Notes: generated by a model not told the origin, from the letters alone. Positions 1 through 7,069 are shown, numbered from the stretch's first letter. The stretch is DNA of 11,110 nt from Microcaldota archaeon (GCA_021845465.1 JAKBRL010000028.1:1-11110); one strand, 5' to 3'. Made by a program: numbers and translations.

Positions 1-266
1 TAGATTTCAAACTTATCTCTTAGATTATCCAATATTGTAGGTATATCCTGACTTTCCATCCCTATTGCATGATAATCTTTCCATATTTCTTTAAAACCCA
101 TTAATACTTCCTCGTGAGTTAGAGAAGTGAAAACTTCTGATATTTCATATCTTATTATGTCTTTCTTCAATGCTTTTATCCCATGTTCTTTCACAGCATA
201 CTGTAACCATCTTGAAACTGAGTCGGCTAGGACGCCATCCAAATCTATTCCGATTACTCCTTCCAT
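1..266 (-). CDS. HAD-superfamily 5'-nucleotidase-like protein, partial (N-terminal 88 residues)
   Basis: The minus-strand frame opens with ATG at 266 and runs off the left edge of the window without a stop, so only the first 88 residues are visible. Residues 7-16 read IDLDGVLADS, a HAD motif I in which D8 would be the nucleophile and D10 the general acid. The short spacing from the N-terminus and the following helical stretch resemble the NT5C/deoxyribonucleotidase-type HAD phosphatases, known for dephosphorylating nucleoside monophosphates. The later HAD motifs (Thr/Ser, Lys, second Asp pair) lie outside the window, so the substrate cannot be judged. A TATA box about 25 nt upstream of the ATG and the lack of a Shine-Dalgarno sequence point to a leaderless transcript, independent of the kinase gene further upstream. 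Confidence 0.72.
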   Translation of the reverse strand, partial: MEGVIGIDLDGVLADSVSRWLQYAVKEHGIKALKKDIIRYEISEVFTSLTHEEVLMGFKEIWKDYHAIGMESQDIPTILDNLRDKFEI

Positions 267-287
267 AATCTAATCTGGAGGTAGGAT

Positions 288-295
288 ATTATAAA
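288..295 (-). promoter_or_regulatory. TATA box for the HAD nucleotidase gene
   Basis: On the minus strand this reads TTTATAAT, followed by ATCC. Its centre is about 25 nt upstream of the ATG at 266, the usual archaeal TATA-to-start-site distance, which predicts transcription starting at or next to the start codon (leaderless mRNA). This is inferred from spacing and sequence only. Confidence 0.5.
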
Positions 296-375
296 CCCAA
301 TCTCGTCAAATGATATTCGTGCCTCTAATCCTAATGTGTGATACAGTTCGTCAAATACGTTTTACCAGCGCGGAT

Positions 376-726
376 TCAAGTCTTTTGTGCCGTATTTTCC
401 AGAAAATCACCGAATATTGCCGTTATTTGTGACGGAATGTTGCTGACAAGGGTGAATTTGAAGGCATTATCCGACTTTACCTGGACATACAGGTTGAAAG
501 ACATGAGGGCAAATGCCAAAATACCTGCCGCCAGCTTATATTGGATAGGCGGGTCAGAATTTGTAAAGAGCTAGAAACCTCCTCTTTCCAAAGATGCCTG
601 CTTAGCTTGCTTTCTGTTCCTTGAGACCTTGATGGCTCTTAGCTGCCATGCTGGGATAGCTCCCAAAAAATACTTATCGGTTAGCTCGCCGCTGACCAAC
701 TCGCTTCGCTCGTTAGGTAGCTCCAT
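376..726 (-). pseudogene. Small membrane-protein frame interrupted by a single in-frame TAG
   Basis: An ATG at 726, three bases after the stop of the upstream kinase gene, opens a 51-codon frame that ends in TAG at 573-571. The same frame then stays open for 64 more codons to a TGA at 378-376. The first part is hydrophilic and basic at its end (RNRKQAKQASLERGGF). The part after the TAG contains a clear membrane segment (about KLAAGILAFALMSFNLYV) and a soluble tail. Together they would make a ~116-residue single-TM protein with a basic cytoplasmic domain. The second half has no ATG, GTG or TTG near its beginning, so it is hard to see it as an independent gene. Alternatives are a pseudogene, a base-call error, amber readthrough, or two chance frames. 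I do not recognise a family. Other genes here, such as the GT2 gene and the phosphatase fusion, end in TAG, so TAG is a normal stop in this genome. From 267 to 375 I see only the promoter of the next gene. Confidence 0.38.
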
Positions 727-729
727 GCC

Positions 730-1632
730 TTAGGAAGGGAATGTCTTCATGGTTTCCAATATAGATTTGCCTCTAAGATAATCCAATGTCAGCCTCTTCA
801 GAAGGTCAAAACGCCATTTCTGCATTTTGGGTCTATAGATCATTCGGGCCGCTGACCAGATTGTCTTGGCAAGGAGGAAGTCATTCTGATAGTCGGATAT
901 CTTAGGTAATCCATGTTTTTCGTATATTTCATCAATTGCCTTGAAATATGTTATGAACTGTTGACTGGTGAATTCATAACTTCTCATATTCTCATAATCC
1001 CCTGTTTTAGGAAATAGATAGGTATGGTAAATGTTCCCTACCACATCGTACCCCGCGTAACCGCGAAAAGCTGAACCAAAATCAATAATTCCTTCTTTAA
1101 GGAAATTGTGTGGATTCAGATCACCATGAGTAAGAACTGTAGGGAAAACCGATACTCTGTCATTGAGCATATCAAATGCCTCCTTAATACTATCCTTGAG
1201 CTCAGGAAACTCAGTCATTATGTAAGGAAGATAAATTCCTTGGCGAAAATCGCTCCCAGGCCTTCCTGAAGTTACAGTTGATAGCTGGGCGTCTGCAAAC
1301 CTTCTGGTAAGATTGAGAAATGTTGAGAAATTGCGCATCGAAATCTGTCCCTTCTTCAGACAGTCATCTTGAAAGGCGTAGGTTAGCAGGGAAGTGCCAA
1401 CTGATTTCTCAATGTAGAAATATCTGCCTTCAGTCTCGCCTTCCTTCACGATCTCTGGTACAGGGAATTCTTTTGATAAAAGTTCTCTATGCAGCTCGAG
1501 TTCCTTCCTGACAAGCTCGCGAGGCCCCATGCGCATAAAAGTGTCCTTGCCACGATAGACGGAGACAGGATCGTAGACTCTTGTGCTGACAAATTCAAAC
1601 GAATCGCTTCCTATCTTCAGAGTCTTTGGCAA
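730..1632 (-). CDS. APH/choline-kinase-family phosphotransferase
   Basis: This 300-residue protein has the kinase-like fold signature of the aminoglycoside phosphotransferase/choline kinase superfamily, whose members transfer the ATP gamma-phosphate to a small-molecule hydroxyl. The catalytic loop is HGDLNPHN at 169-176 (D171 as base, N176 as metal ligand). The metal-binding DFG-like motif IIDFGSAF is at 182-189. The N-lobe covers roughly residues 15-85, with FMRMGPREL at 32-40 and the conserved helix around E44/E46. Length is typical of the family. The start is TTG at 1632, the first possible start after an in-frame TGA; the next is ATG at residue 33, which would truncate the N-lobe. A TATA-like TTTATATC (1642-1649) lies only about 14 nt upstream of the TTG, too close for a normal leader, so start or promoter is uncertain. 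The substrate is unknown; antibiotic resistance should not be assumed. Confidence 0.82.
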   Translation of the reverse strand: MPKTLKIGSDSFEFVSTRVYDPVSVYRGKDTFMRMGPRELVRKELELHRELLSKEFPVPEIVKEGETEGRYFYIEKSVGTSLLTYAFQDDCLKKGQISMRNFSTFLNLTRRFADAQLSTVTSGRPGSDFRQGIYLPYIMTEFPELKDSIKEAFDMLNDRVSVFPTVLTHGDLNPHNFLKEGIIDFGSAFRGYAGYDVVGNIYHTYLFPKTGDYENMRSYEFTSQQFITYFKAIDEIYEKHGLPKISDYQNDFLLAKTIWSAARMIYRPKMQKWRFDLLKRLTLDYLRGKSILETMKTFPS

Positions 1633-1744
1633 TTCTCTTTGTTTATATCCCAGTCAATCACCCTAAGCAATCATTACTATTAGGAACTTGACAAATTAAG
1701 AATTTTCCTGTTCAATAAGATTCGAAGGGTTTTCTCTTCTCTTT

Positions 1745-1891
1745 TTATCGTCTGAGAATGGTCAGAATAGAGTCTCCCGGAAGCCGATACAGTGATGTAT
1801 CGGTCGCCTTGCCAGGAGATGACAGCAATGAAACTATCAATAGAAAAATATGAGATAAAATACTAGAGGTTTGGGCAGCAGCCCATGTCAT
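1745..1891 (-). CDS. Tiny ORF (48 aa) overlapping the preceding frame by ATGA; doubtful
   Basis: The ATG at 1891 shares four bases (ATGA) with the TGA that ends the frame 2037-1888, the arrangement seen in translationally coupled gene pairs. The 48-residue product has a hydrophobic stretch (about residues 11-24, including HIFLLIVSLL) followed by a polar, protein-like tail ending PGDSILTILRR and a TAA stop. No family is recognised and there is no convincing ribosome binding site. The 8-bp hairpin at 1784-1803 lies inside it. It may be a real small protein, a remnant of a decayed gene, or a chance frame. The 1892-2108 and 1633-1744 stretches otherwise show no intact gene. Confidence 0.22.
   Translation of the reverse strand: MTWAAAQTSSILSHIFLLIVSLLSSPGKATDTSLYRLPGDSILTILRR
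1784..1803. repeat. Perfect 8-bp inverted repeat with GTGA tetraloop
   Basis: CCGATACA (1784-1791) and TGTATCGG (1796-1803) are exact reverse complements separated by GTGA, a GNRA-type tetraloop when read on the plus strand. Outside it, GTCTCC (1772-1777) can pair with GGAGAT (1815-1820), leaving an internal loop, and ACA follows at 1822-1824. A structured RNA is possible but unproven. Confidence 0.5.
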
Positions 1892-2037
1892 AGTGCAGCG
1901 ATATGGCCATAGAGATCCTGCCTGTTTTGCTCGCTGGCTATGTTCTTGTTTATTTTATCGTAGATGTATCTAATCTCTTCGCCAAGTCGGCTTTCTGGAT
2001 CAAGCCTGATTATATCCTTTTTTCTGCATCCTTCATC
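1888..2037 (-). pseudogene. Start-less 49-codon frame downstream of tRNA-Leu, probable gene remnant
   Basis: Between an in-frame TAG (2040-2038) and a TGA (1890-1888) the minus strand reads 49 codons whose product is charged and helical, with stretches such as LDPESRLGEEIRYIYDKINK. It looks like real protein sequence and its codons match the AGA/AGG/ATA habit of the SMC gene. There is no ATG, GTG or TTG in the open frame, so as it stands it cannot be translated conventionally. It sits just beyond the 3' end of the tRNA-Leu gene, a common place for integration and decay of foreign DNA. No family is recognised. Confidence 0.28.
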
Positions 2038-2108
2038 CTACCCGAATCTTATTATGGGCAAAAAAGTTTACATGTCTTTATGGTAGCGATGTGGGCTATA
2101 GTGTTCAG

Positions 2109-2194
2109 TGCGGAGGGTGTGATTTGAACACACGGATCCACAAAGGAAACAGGCCCTGAACCTGTCGCATTTGGCCAAGCTCTGCAACCTCCGC
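2109..2194 (-). tRNA. tRNA-Leu (anticodon CAG)
   Basis: Read on the minus strand, the 86-nt sequence folds as a class II tRNA. The acceptor stem is GCGGAGG pairing with CCTCCGC, with discriminator A. The anticodon stem is ACAGG/CCTGT around the loop TTCAGGG, giving anticodon CAG for CUG codons. A 15-nt variable arm fits leucine tRNAs. The T arm is GTGTG/CACAC with loop TTCAAAT. The D arm contains the expected GG (CTTGGCC). CCA is not encoded and there is no intron. AT-rich TATA-like sequence lies upstream (about 2203-2236), including ATTATTAA at a plausible distance. It is divergent from the SMC gene. Confidence 0.95.
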
Positions 2195-2223
2195 ATAAAA
2201 AATTAATTAATAAATGACTTGAG

Positions 2224-2236
2224 AGATTAATAATCT
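2224..2236. repeat. 13-bp odd palindrome in the tRNA-Leu/SMC divergent intergenic region
   Basis: AGATTA and TAATCT are exact inverted repeats around a central A. The site lies between the divergent tRNA-Leu and SMC genes and overlaps the AT-rich stretch that could serve as the tRNA TATA box. AT-rich palindromes arise easily by chance, so a protein-binding role is only a possibility. The rest of 2195-2385 holds promoters and an 18-codon ATG frame (2298-2354) that I do not consider a gene. Confidence 0.25.
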
Positions 2237-2341
2237 TTCCGTAAAAATCAGAATGGGACATTTTCCCAAAAAACAAATAACATATCCACTAAAGGCCATG
2301 GCTAACACAGGGAAAACAGGAAAATACCAACAACAGAAGGG

Positions 2342-2380
2342 TTTTAATAATTAAGACCTAAAACAATACTTACCGAGGGG
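2342..2380 (+). promoter_or_regulatory. Probable SMC promoter and ribosome binding site
   Basis: TTTTAATAA at 2342-2350 is a TATA-like element predicting a transcript start near 2372. GAGGGG at 2375-2380 would be the Shine-Dalgarno sequence, five bases before the TTG at 2386. It supports TTG as the SMC start, because no ATG lies nearby in frame ahead of the conserved N-terminal strand. Confidence 0.45.
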
Positions 2381-2385
2381 ACAAA

Positions 2386-5300
2386 TTGCTTTACCTGAAA
2401 TCTCTGACAATGCACAGGTTCAAATCTTTCAAGCATGCCGAGCTTATTTTCAGCAAGGGCTTTACCTGTGTAGTGGGCCCTAACGGAAGCGGAAAGAGCA
2501 ACATCTGCGATGCAATGCTCTTCGGCCTGGGCGAGAGTTCTCTCTCGCGCCTGAGAGCAAGATCGCTGGATACCCTTATAACGCTTGGCGGTTCAAAATC
2601 AGGAGTCAGGAAAGCCTACGTCACAATGGAGTTTGATGGCGAGGAGCCCATAAAGATAACAAGAGGCATAAGATCCGATGGCAAATCCATATATGTGCTC
2701 AACGGCAAGAAACGAACCCGCATGGAGATAAAAGACCTGCTGGCAAAGCACAACTTCCAGTCAAACGAGACAAGCAGCATAACCCAGGGAGAGATAAACA
2801 AGATAAACGAGATGGGCTCGAAGGAAAGGCGTGAGCTTATAGACATAGCCTCAGGCATAGAGGAGTTCGAGAGGAAGAAAGATGAAGCCATAAAGGAGCT
2901 CTCAAAGGTAGGCCAGCGGATCTCAGAAAGCCAGATTGTGCTTGAGGAGCGCACAGGCTTCCTCAAGGAGCTTGAGGCTGAAAAAGCCGCAGCAGAGAAA
3001 TACCTGGCAACAAGCTCAAGGCTCAAAGCGCTTAATTACAGCATCCTGCTTGCAAAGAAGGAAGAGGCAGAGGCCACTATATCGGAGTATGGGAAGGCTA
3101 CAGCTTCGCTGGATTCAAGAAAGGTGGCACTGAAATCAAAGCTCTCCGATATAACCAAGAAACTGGAGCTGCTCAACCAGGACAGGCAGCAGCTGACCAA
3201 GGAGCTTGGCGAAAGCGCAAAGAGCATGGGCGCCATAAATGCGAAGCTCGAGGCCCTAAAGATGGAAAACGCAAGGCTTGAAATGGAGATATCAAGCTTC
3301 AACAATCACATATCAGAAGGAGAGAAATCAATCTCCGAATACACTTCAGAAATAAAAGCCTCTGCCGATGCGATAGAAAAGAACCTGCTTGCTATAGCAG
3401 AGCTGGAGAAGACCATTGCAGAGAATGATGCCAGGCTATCAAAAAGCAGGAAGATGCAGGAGAACGCGCCTTCCGGTTTTGCAGATATCGAAGGCTTGAA
3501 AGCGGATATAGCAAACAAGGAAAGAGACCTTGAACTTCAAAATTCGGCGATGCTCTCCCTAAAAGGCGAATCATCAAGGCTTCTATCAGAAAAGGAGTCA
3601 TTTGCGAAGGAGGCCAAGGCAATAACCGCATCCTTGGCTGAAATCAGCTCAAAGCGCTCAGCCTTCCTTCAGAAGATCAAAGCAGAGAAGGACAAGCAGT
3701 CAAGCCTGCTACTGAAGGCAAAGGCAATAGAGTCAGAGATAGACTCATTAAACAAGAAGATATCAAATTCAGAAGAGAGCATAATAGAGCTCAAACTTAA
3801 GAAGGCCTCATCCCAGTCAAGAGGAAGCTCCTCCTATGATAAGATAGCCGAGAGATTCGGAAGGGAGAGAGGCTTCCACGGCAGGGTATCCGACCTATGC
3901 ACATATGAGGAAAAATATGCCCCGGCCGTAGAAGCAGCCGCAGGCGCAAGAATGGAGTACATAATAGTAGACTCGATAAAGACAGCAGATCTCATAATAA
4001 AATACCTGAGAGAGAACAGCCTTGGAAGGGCCACATTCATACCCCTGGAAGAGATGAGGCCTGTAAAAGAGACAAAGCCCTCGGGCTCCGGCATTCCACT
4101 GCTCAGCCTTGTGAAGTTCGATGCCAAGCTCGGCAGCGCATTCTCATTTGTATTCAGCAATACCCTTCTTGTTAACGACTCACAGGAGGCCAAGGCCCTG
4201 GGCATAGGCAACTACCGCTATGTGACACTTTCAGGCGACATAATCGAGCAGTCTGGAATAATCTCAGGAGGCGCGGCACAGAAGCGCTTCTCCATCTCAG
4301 GCATAGAGAAACAGATGAAATTGCTTACAGAGAGCAGCATATCCATGAAGAAAGAGCTTAGCGAGAAGACGGCAGGCCTCTTCAGCTTAAGGAAGGAGTC
4401 AGCATATGCCGAAGCCGAAGCAAGGTCATCGGAGAAGGAGCTCTCAGCTTTCGAAGAAGAATTCAAGCATCTCGAGTCATCAAAAGCATCAATCTCAAAG
4501 CAGCTCTCAGAGCTGGCCGCAAGGGAGGAGAAGACCTTGAATGAGCTCTCCAGGCTCGAAGCCCTGCACAAGAGCCAGCTTGCCGAGCTGGAATCCTCAA
4601 GGAAGCTTCTCTCAGAGACATACAACAGGAATGTGGAGCTATCCAAGCAGCTAGCCAAGCATGGAATGAGCGAGAGCGATCTGGAGAAGCTTGAGGCCCT
4701 GCGCAGGGAGACAGAGAGCCTGAAGATAAGGAAGGCCGAGCTACAGAAGGAGAATGAGATGCTTGAAAAGAAGTCAGCCGAGACCTCCTCAAGAATAAGC
4801 TCAATAAGAAAGTCCATATCCGAAGCAAGGAAGGGCCTTGCATCATCTGAGAAGAAGCTCAAGGAGACAGAATCACTGAAATCTGAGACAGAGAACAGGA
4901 TAATGTCAGACAACGAGACAAGCAAGAAGATATACGGAAAGATAAGCGCCATAGACTCGGAGGCGGCAAAGCTGTCAAATGAAAGCTCAAGGCTCTCCGA
5001 AGAGCACTCAATAACGGAGAGGCAGTCGGCAGAAGCCAGATTCAAGTCAGAACAGATATCCACAAGGATAGCAGACCTCTCAGCAGAGCTTGCAGCATAC
5101 AAAGATGCAATAGAGCCTGTCAAGTCAGGCATACCCGAGATGGAGAAGGAGGCAATAATCCTGAACTCCAAGCTCGCCGAGCTTGGCAACGTAAACCTCA
5201 AGGCTCCGGAGATGTTCGCCGAGAAGCACAAGAGCGTCGAGGAAGCCCTCTCGAAGGTCGAGACACTTGAGAGCGAGAGGCACTCAATCCTCAGGATGAT

Positions 5301-5790
5301 AGAGGAGATAGAGTCAAAGAAGCTCCAGACATTCATGGCAACCCTCAACGATGTCTCAAACAACTTCACCAAGCTCTACGGCCTCATATCGGAAAACAGC
5401 ACGGCATCGATAAAGCTCGAAAACCTCAAGGATCCTTTCAACAGCGGCCTCAGCATCTCTGTAACAAGCAACAACAGGGCCAAGATCATAGACTCGATGT
5501 CAGGAGGAGAAAAATCCCTCCTCTCACTCATACTCATATTCTCGATACACCTCTGCAGGCCTTCAGGCCTCTACATATTCGACGAGGTAGACGCGGCACT
5601 GGACAAGGAGAATTCAAGGAAGCTCTCACAGCTTATAAAGCAGATGAGCTCTAACGCACAATTCGTTGTCGTAAGCCATAACGATTCGCTCATAGTCAAC
5701 GCCGATACTGCCATAGGTGTCATAAAATCAGAAGACGAGTCAAAGGCCGTAGGCATCGAGGTATCGAGCATAATAAACAGGAAGAAATAA
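2386..5790 (+). CDS. smc: Chromosome segregation/condensin ATPase SMC
   Basis: SMC is the ATPase of the condensin-type complex that organises and segregates the chromosome; in most archaea it works with the kleisin ScpA and often ScpB, neither of which is in this window. The 1134-residue protein has the full SMC plan. The N-terminal head has Walker A GPNGSGKSN at 31-39 and a Q-loop glutamine at 134 (SITQGEI). It is followed by a long, Ser/Glu/Lys-rich coiled coil and a hinge at about 496-632, ending GIISGGAAQKR. A second coiled coil leads to the C-terminal head, with the ABC signature MSGGEKS at 1038-1044, Walker B YIFDEVDAALD at 1063-1073 (D1066, catalytic E1067) and the H-loop histidine H1098 in VVSHND. 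It is slightly shorter than typical archaeal SMC (about 1170-1190 aa), the difference lying in the coils. Translation starts at TTG. The signal peptidase gene follows on the same strand after 84 bp and may be cotranscribed. Confidence 0.97.
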   Translation: MLYLKSLTMHRFKSFKHAELIFSKGFTCVVGPNGSGKSNICDAMLFGLGESSLSRLRARSLDTLITLGGSKSGVRKAYVTMEFDGEEPIKITRGIRSDGKSIYVLNGKKRTRMEIKDLLAKHNFQSNETSSITQGEINKINEMGSKERRELIDIASGIEEFERKKDEAIKELSKVGQRISESQIVLEERTGFLKELEAEKAAAEKYLATSSRLKALNYSILLAKKEEAEATISEYGKATASLDSRKVALKSKLSDITKKLELLNQDRQQLTKELGESAKSMGAINAKLEALKMENARLEMEISSFNNHISEGEKSISEYTSEIKASADAIEKNLLAIAELEKTIAENDARLSKSRKMQENAPSGFADIEGLKADIANKERDLELQNSAMLSLKGESSRLLSEKESFAKEAKAITASLAEISSKRSAFLQKIKAEKDKQSSLLLKAKAIESEIDSLNKKISNSEESIIELKLKKASSQSRGSSSYDKIAERFGRERGFHGRVSDLCTYEEKYAPAVEAAAGARMEYIIVDSIKTADLIIKYLRENSLGRATFIPLEEMRPVKETKPSGSGIPLLSLVKFDAKLGSAFSFVFSNTLLVNDSQEAKALGIGNYRYVTLSGDIIEQSGIISGGAAQKRFSISGIEKQMKLLTESSISMKKELSEKTAGLFSLRKESAYAEAEARSSEKELSAFEEEFKHLESSKASISKQLSELAAREEKTLNELSRLEALHKSQLAELESSRKLLSETYNRNVELSKQLAKHGMSESDLEKLEALRRETESLKIRKAELQKENEMLEKKSAETSSRISSIRKSISEARKGLASSEKKLKETESLKSETENRIMSDNETSKKIYGKISAIDSEAAKLSNESSRLSEEHSITERQSAEARFKSEQISTRIADLSAELAAYKDAIEPVKSGIPEMEKEAIILNSKLAELGNVNLKAPEMFAEKHKSVEEALSKVETLESERHSILRMIEEIESKKLQTFMATLNDVSNNFTKLYGLISENSTASIKLENLKDPFNSGLSISVTSNNRAKIIDSMSGGEKSLLSLILIFSIHLCRPSGLYIFDEVDAALDKENSRKLSQLIKQMSSNAQFVVVSHNDSLIVNADTAIGVIKSEDESKAVGIEVSSIINRKK

Positions 5791-5794
5791 GGCA

Positions 5795-5843
5795 AAAAAC
5801 AGCAAGAAAAACAGCAATAAAAACCAGAAAGGAAAAACAGCAA
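5795..5843 (+). repeat. Short A-rich direct repeats between SMC and signal peptidase genes
   Basis: The 11-mer AAAAACAGCAA occurs exactly three times, at 5795-5805, 5807-5817 and 5833-5843, with a degenerate copy (AAAAACCAGAA) at 5819-5829. The block is almost free of T on the plus strand and fills most of the 84-bp intergenic gap. It may be slippage-derived, or it may keep the mRNA unstructured before the downstream gene. Confidence 0.6.
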
Positions 5844-5874
5844 GGAGTTAAAAATAGAAAGGCAGAGTAACATA

Positions 5875-6987
5875 TTGAAAGATAAGATTCGAACAAAGAA
5901 GTGCAAACCAATGGCAAAAATCCCAAAAACAGATTCAGAGGAAAAGAAGGCCGAGGCCAAGCATGCCGAGGCTAAGCATACAAAGAATGAGCCAAAGAAT
6001 GAAAAAAAGAGGGCAGGCATCCTCGTATACGCGCTCTACATCCTGCTGCTAATCTCAATAATCGGATACATCTTCACAGGAAGCCCGATAGCAGGCGCAG
6101 CCGCATTCATACTTATAATCGCAGTGATAGTCTACGAATTCAGCGACAGCTTCAGGACAATAGGCTTTACAAAGACCATCGCGGAGGTAGGCATTGCCAT
6201 ACTGCTGGCAGTGGCATTGATATGGTTCATTCCCTCCCTTATACTCCATACCTCATCGCCTATAGATGTGGTGGCAAGCTGCAGCATGCTTCCCACACTT
6301 CACCGCGGCGACATAGTGATACTTCACGATATCCCAAACATCTCATCATTCCTTGAAGCGAACCACATCCCTGTAATAAATGTCTCAAGGAATTCGTTCC
6401 AGAACATGGAGAACAACATGCAGAGCGAGTTCCTGGAGCCTATCCCATACTCAAAAGGCAACGCCTCTCACATATACAGCAGTTATAACTCCCTTGACAA
6501 CCAGTCAATAGGCTTCTACAATATAGCCTGCATGGCAAGGCTTCCCCCTTCAAGATACTCAGAATGCCTTGTAAGGAACCAGAGCTCCAACCTTATACGG
6601 TACAACTACTCACTGGCCCGGCAGGTCAACAACAAAGGAGTCAGCACGACAATACCATATGTCTCAAGCATAACGATAGGGAATACCACCATAGTTGAGA
6701 ACTACAGCAATCCCATAATAGTATACAAGACAACAAAGTACGATTACTTCACCGGAGACATAATACACAGGCTTGTCGCGGCGCTGAACGTAGACGGAAG
6801 CTACTACACGCTTACAAAGGGAGACAATAATCCTGTACTCGACATCGAGGCGCTTAACTATCCGTCAAATACAAGCAATGTCGTAGGATATGTGGTCTCC
6901 GATGTTAGGTATATAGGATACCTTTCGCTGATAATAAGGGGCCAGATCTCCCCTGTAGCAGGATGCAACCAGACCATAGTCAGATGA
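5875..6987 (+). CDS. Archaeal-type signal peptidase I with long extracellular insertion
   Basis: This 370-residue membrane protease should cleave signal peptides from secreted preproteins outside the membrane. The N-terminus is Lys/Glu-rich and cytoplasmic. Three membrane segments follow (about 49-67, 71-88, 105-124), placing the catalytic domain outside. The S26 motifs are complete: S135-C-S-M-L-P-T141 with nucleophile S137; GDIIHR at 294-299 with H298, the histidine that replaces the bacterial lysine; and TKGDNN at 314-319 with D317, plus D323 six residues later, as in the Methanococcus voltae enzyme. The S-to-H spacing is about 160 residues, far longer than the ~70 of that enzyme. The extra region carries many N-X-S/T sequons (N155, N169, N196, N209, N235, N244, N270, N276), with N332 and N365 beyond it, and Cys219/Cys231. 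The start could be TTG 5875 or ATG 5911 (residue 13); neither has a strong ribosome site, and the choice affects only the cytoplasmic tail. Confidence 0.88.
   Translation: MKDKIRTKKCKPMAKIPKTDSEEKKAEAKHAEAKHTKNEPKNEKKRAGILVYALYILLLISIIGYIFTGSPIAGAAAFILIIAVIVYEFSDSFRTIGFTKTIAEVGIAILLAVALIWFIPSLILHTSSPIDVVASCSMLPTLHRGDIVILHDIPNISSFLEANHIPVINVSRNSFQNMENNMQSEFLEPIPYSKGNASHIYSSYNSLDNQSIGFYNIACMARLPPSRYSECLVRNQSSNLIRYNYSLARQVNNKGVSTTIPYVSSITIGNTTIVENYSNPIIVYKTTKYDYFTGDIIHRLVAALNVDGSYYTLTKGDNNPVLDIEALNYPSNTSNVVGYVVSDVRYIGYLSLIIRGQISPVAGCNQTIVR
5950..5979 (+). repeat. 15-bp tandem duplication inside the signal peptidase gene
   Basis: Two adjacent 15-bp copies (5950-5964 and 5965-5979) differ by one base (GCC versus GCT) and encode AEAKH twice at residues 26-35, in the charged cytoplasmic tail before the first membrane segment. 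This is an in-frame slippage-type expansion in an unconstrained region. Confidence 0.8.
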
Positions 6988-7063
6988 TCTTTTCTGCAGA
7001 TTTAAAAAGAAACTGGATTAGAAAAATACCTGTAAATATCCATAGGCAATTAGAAGCCTCCAT
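6980..7063 (-). CDS. Putative 27-aa single-TM microprotein
   Basis: An ATG at 7063 opens a 27-codon frame ending TGA at 6982-6980. The product is one hydrophobic segment (about residues 6-20, CLWIFTGIFLIQFLF) followed by KSAEKII, so it would be a tiny single-pass membrane protein with a basic tail. The main support is translational: GGAGGTG, the full archaeal Shine-Dalgarno consensus, lies six bases before the ATG. It follows the 49-aa frame on the same strand after 33 bases. Its 3' end overlaps the 3' end of the oppositely transcribed signal peptidase gene by 8 bp. No family can be recognised at this length. A chance frame is the main alternative. Confidence 0.45.
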   Translation of the reverse strand: MEASNCLWIFTGIFLIQFLFKSAEKII

Positions 7064-7069
7064 ATAATG

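Noticed and set aside
338..574. 78-aa ORF on the plus strand
   Set aside because: It is antisense to the minus-strand frame 570-376, which has a more protein-like product with a clear TM helix; there is no ribosome site or promoter for the plus-strand version.
730..1632. Aminoglycoside resistance gene
   Set aside because: Only the general APH/choline kinase fold motifs are present; no drug-specific signature or resistance context supports that function.
1872..1885. TGGGC-AGCA-GCCCA 5-bp hairpin after the 2037-1888 frame as a terminator
   Set aside because: The stem is short and no T-tract follows in the minus direction; archaeal termination relies mainly on T-runs.
1903..2127. 74-aa hydrophobic ORF on the plus strand
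   Set aside because: Its end runs into the tRNA-Leu gene, and it is antisense to the more convincing charged frame at 2037-1888.
2298..2354. 18-codon ATG frame before SMC
   Set aside because: Too short, no ribosome site, and it ends within the probable SMC TATA element.
4218..5372. 384-aa minus-strand ORF inside SMC
   Set aside because: It is a Ser/Phe-rich shadow of the SMC coiled coil caused by biased codons; SMC itself is unambiguous across the region.
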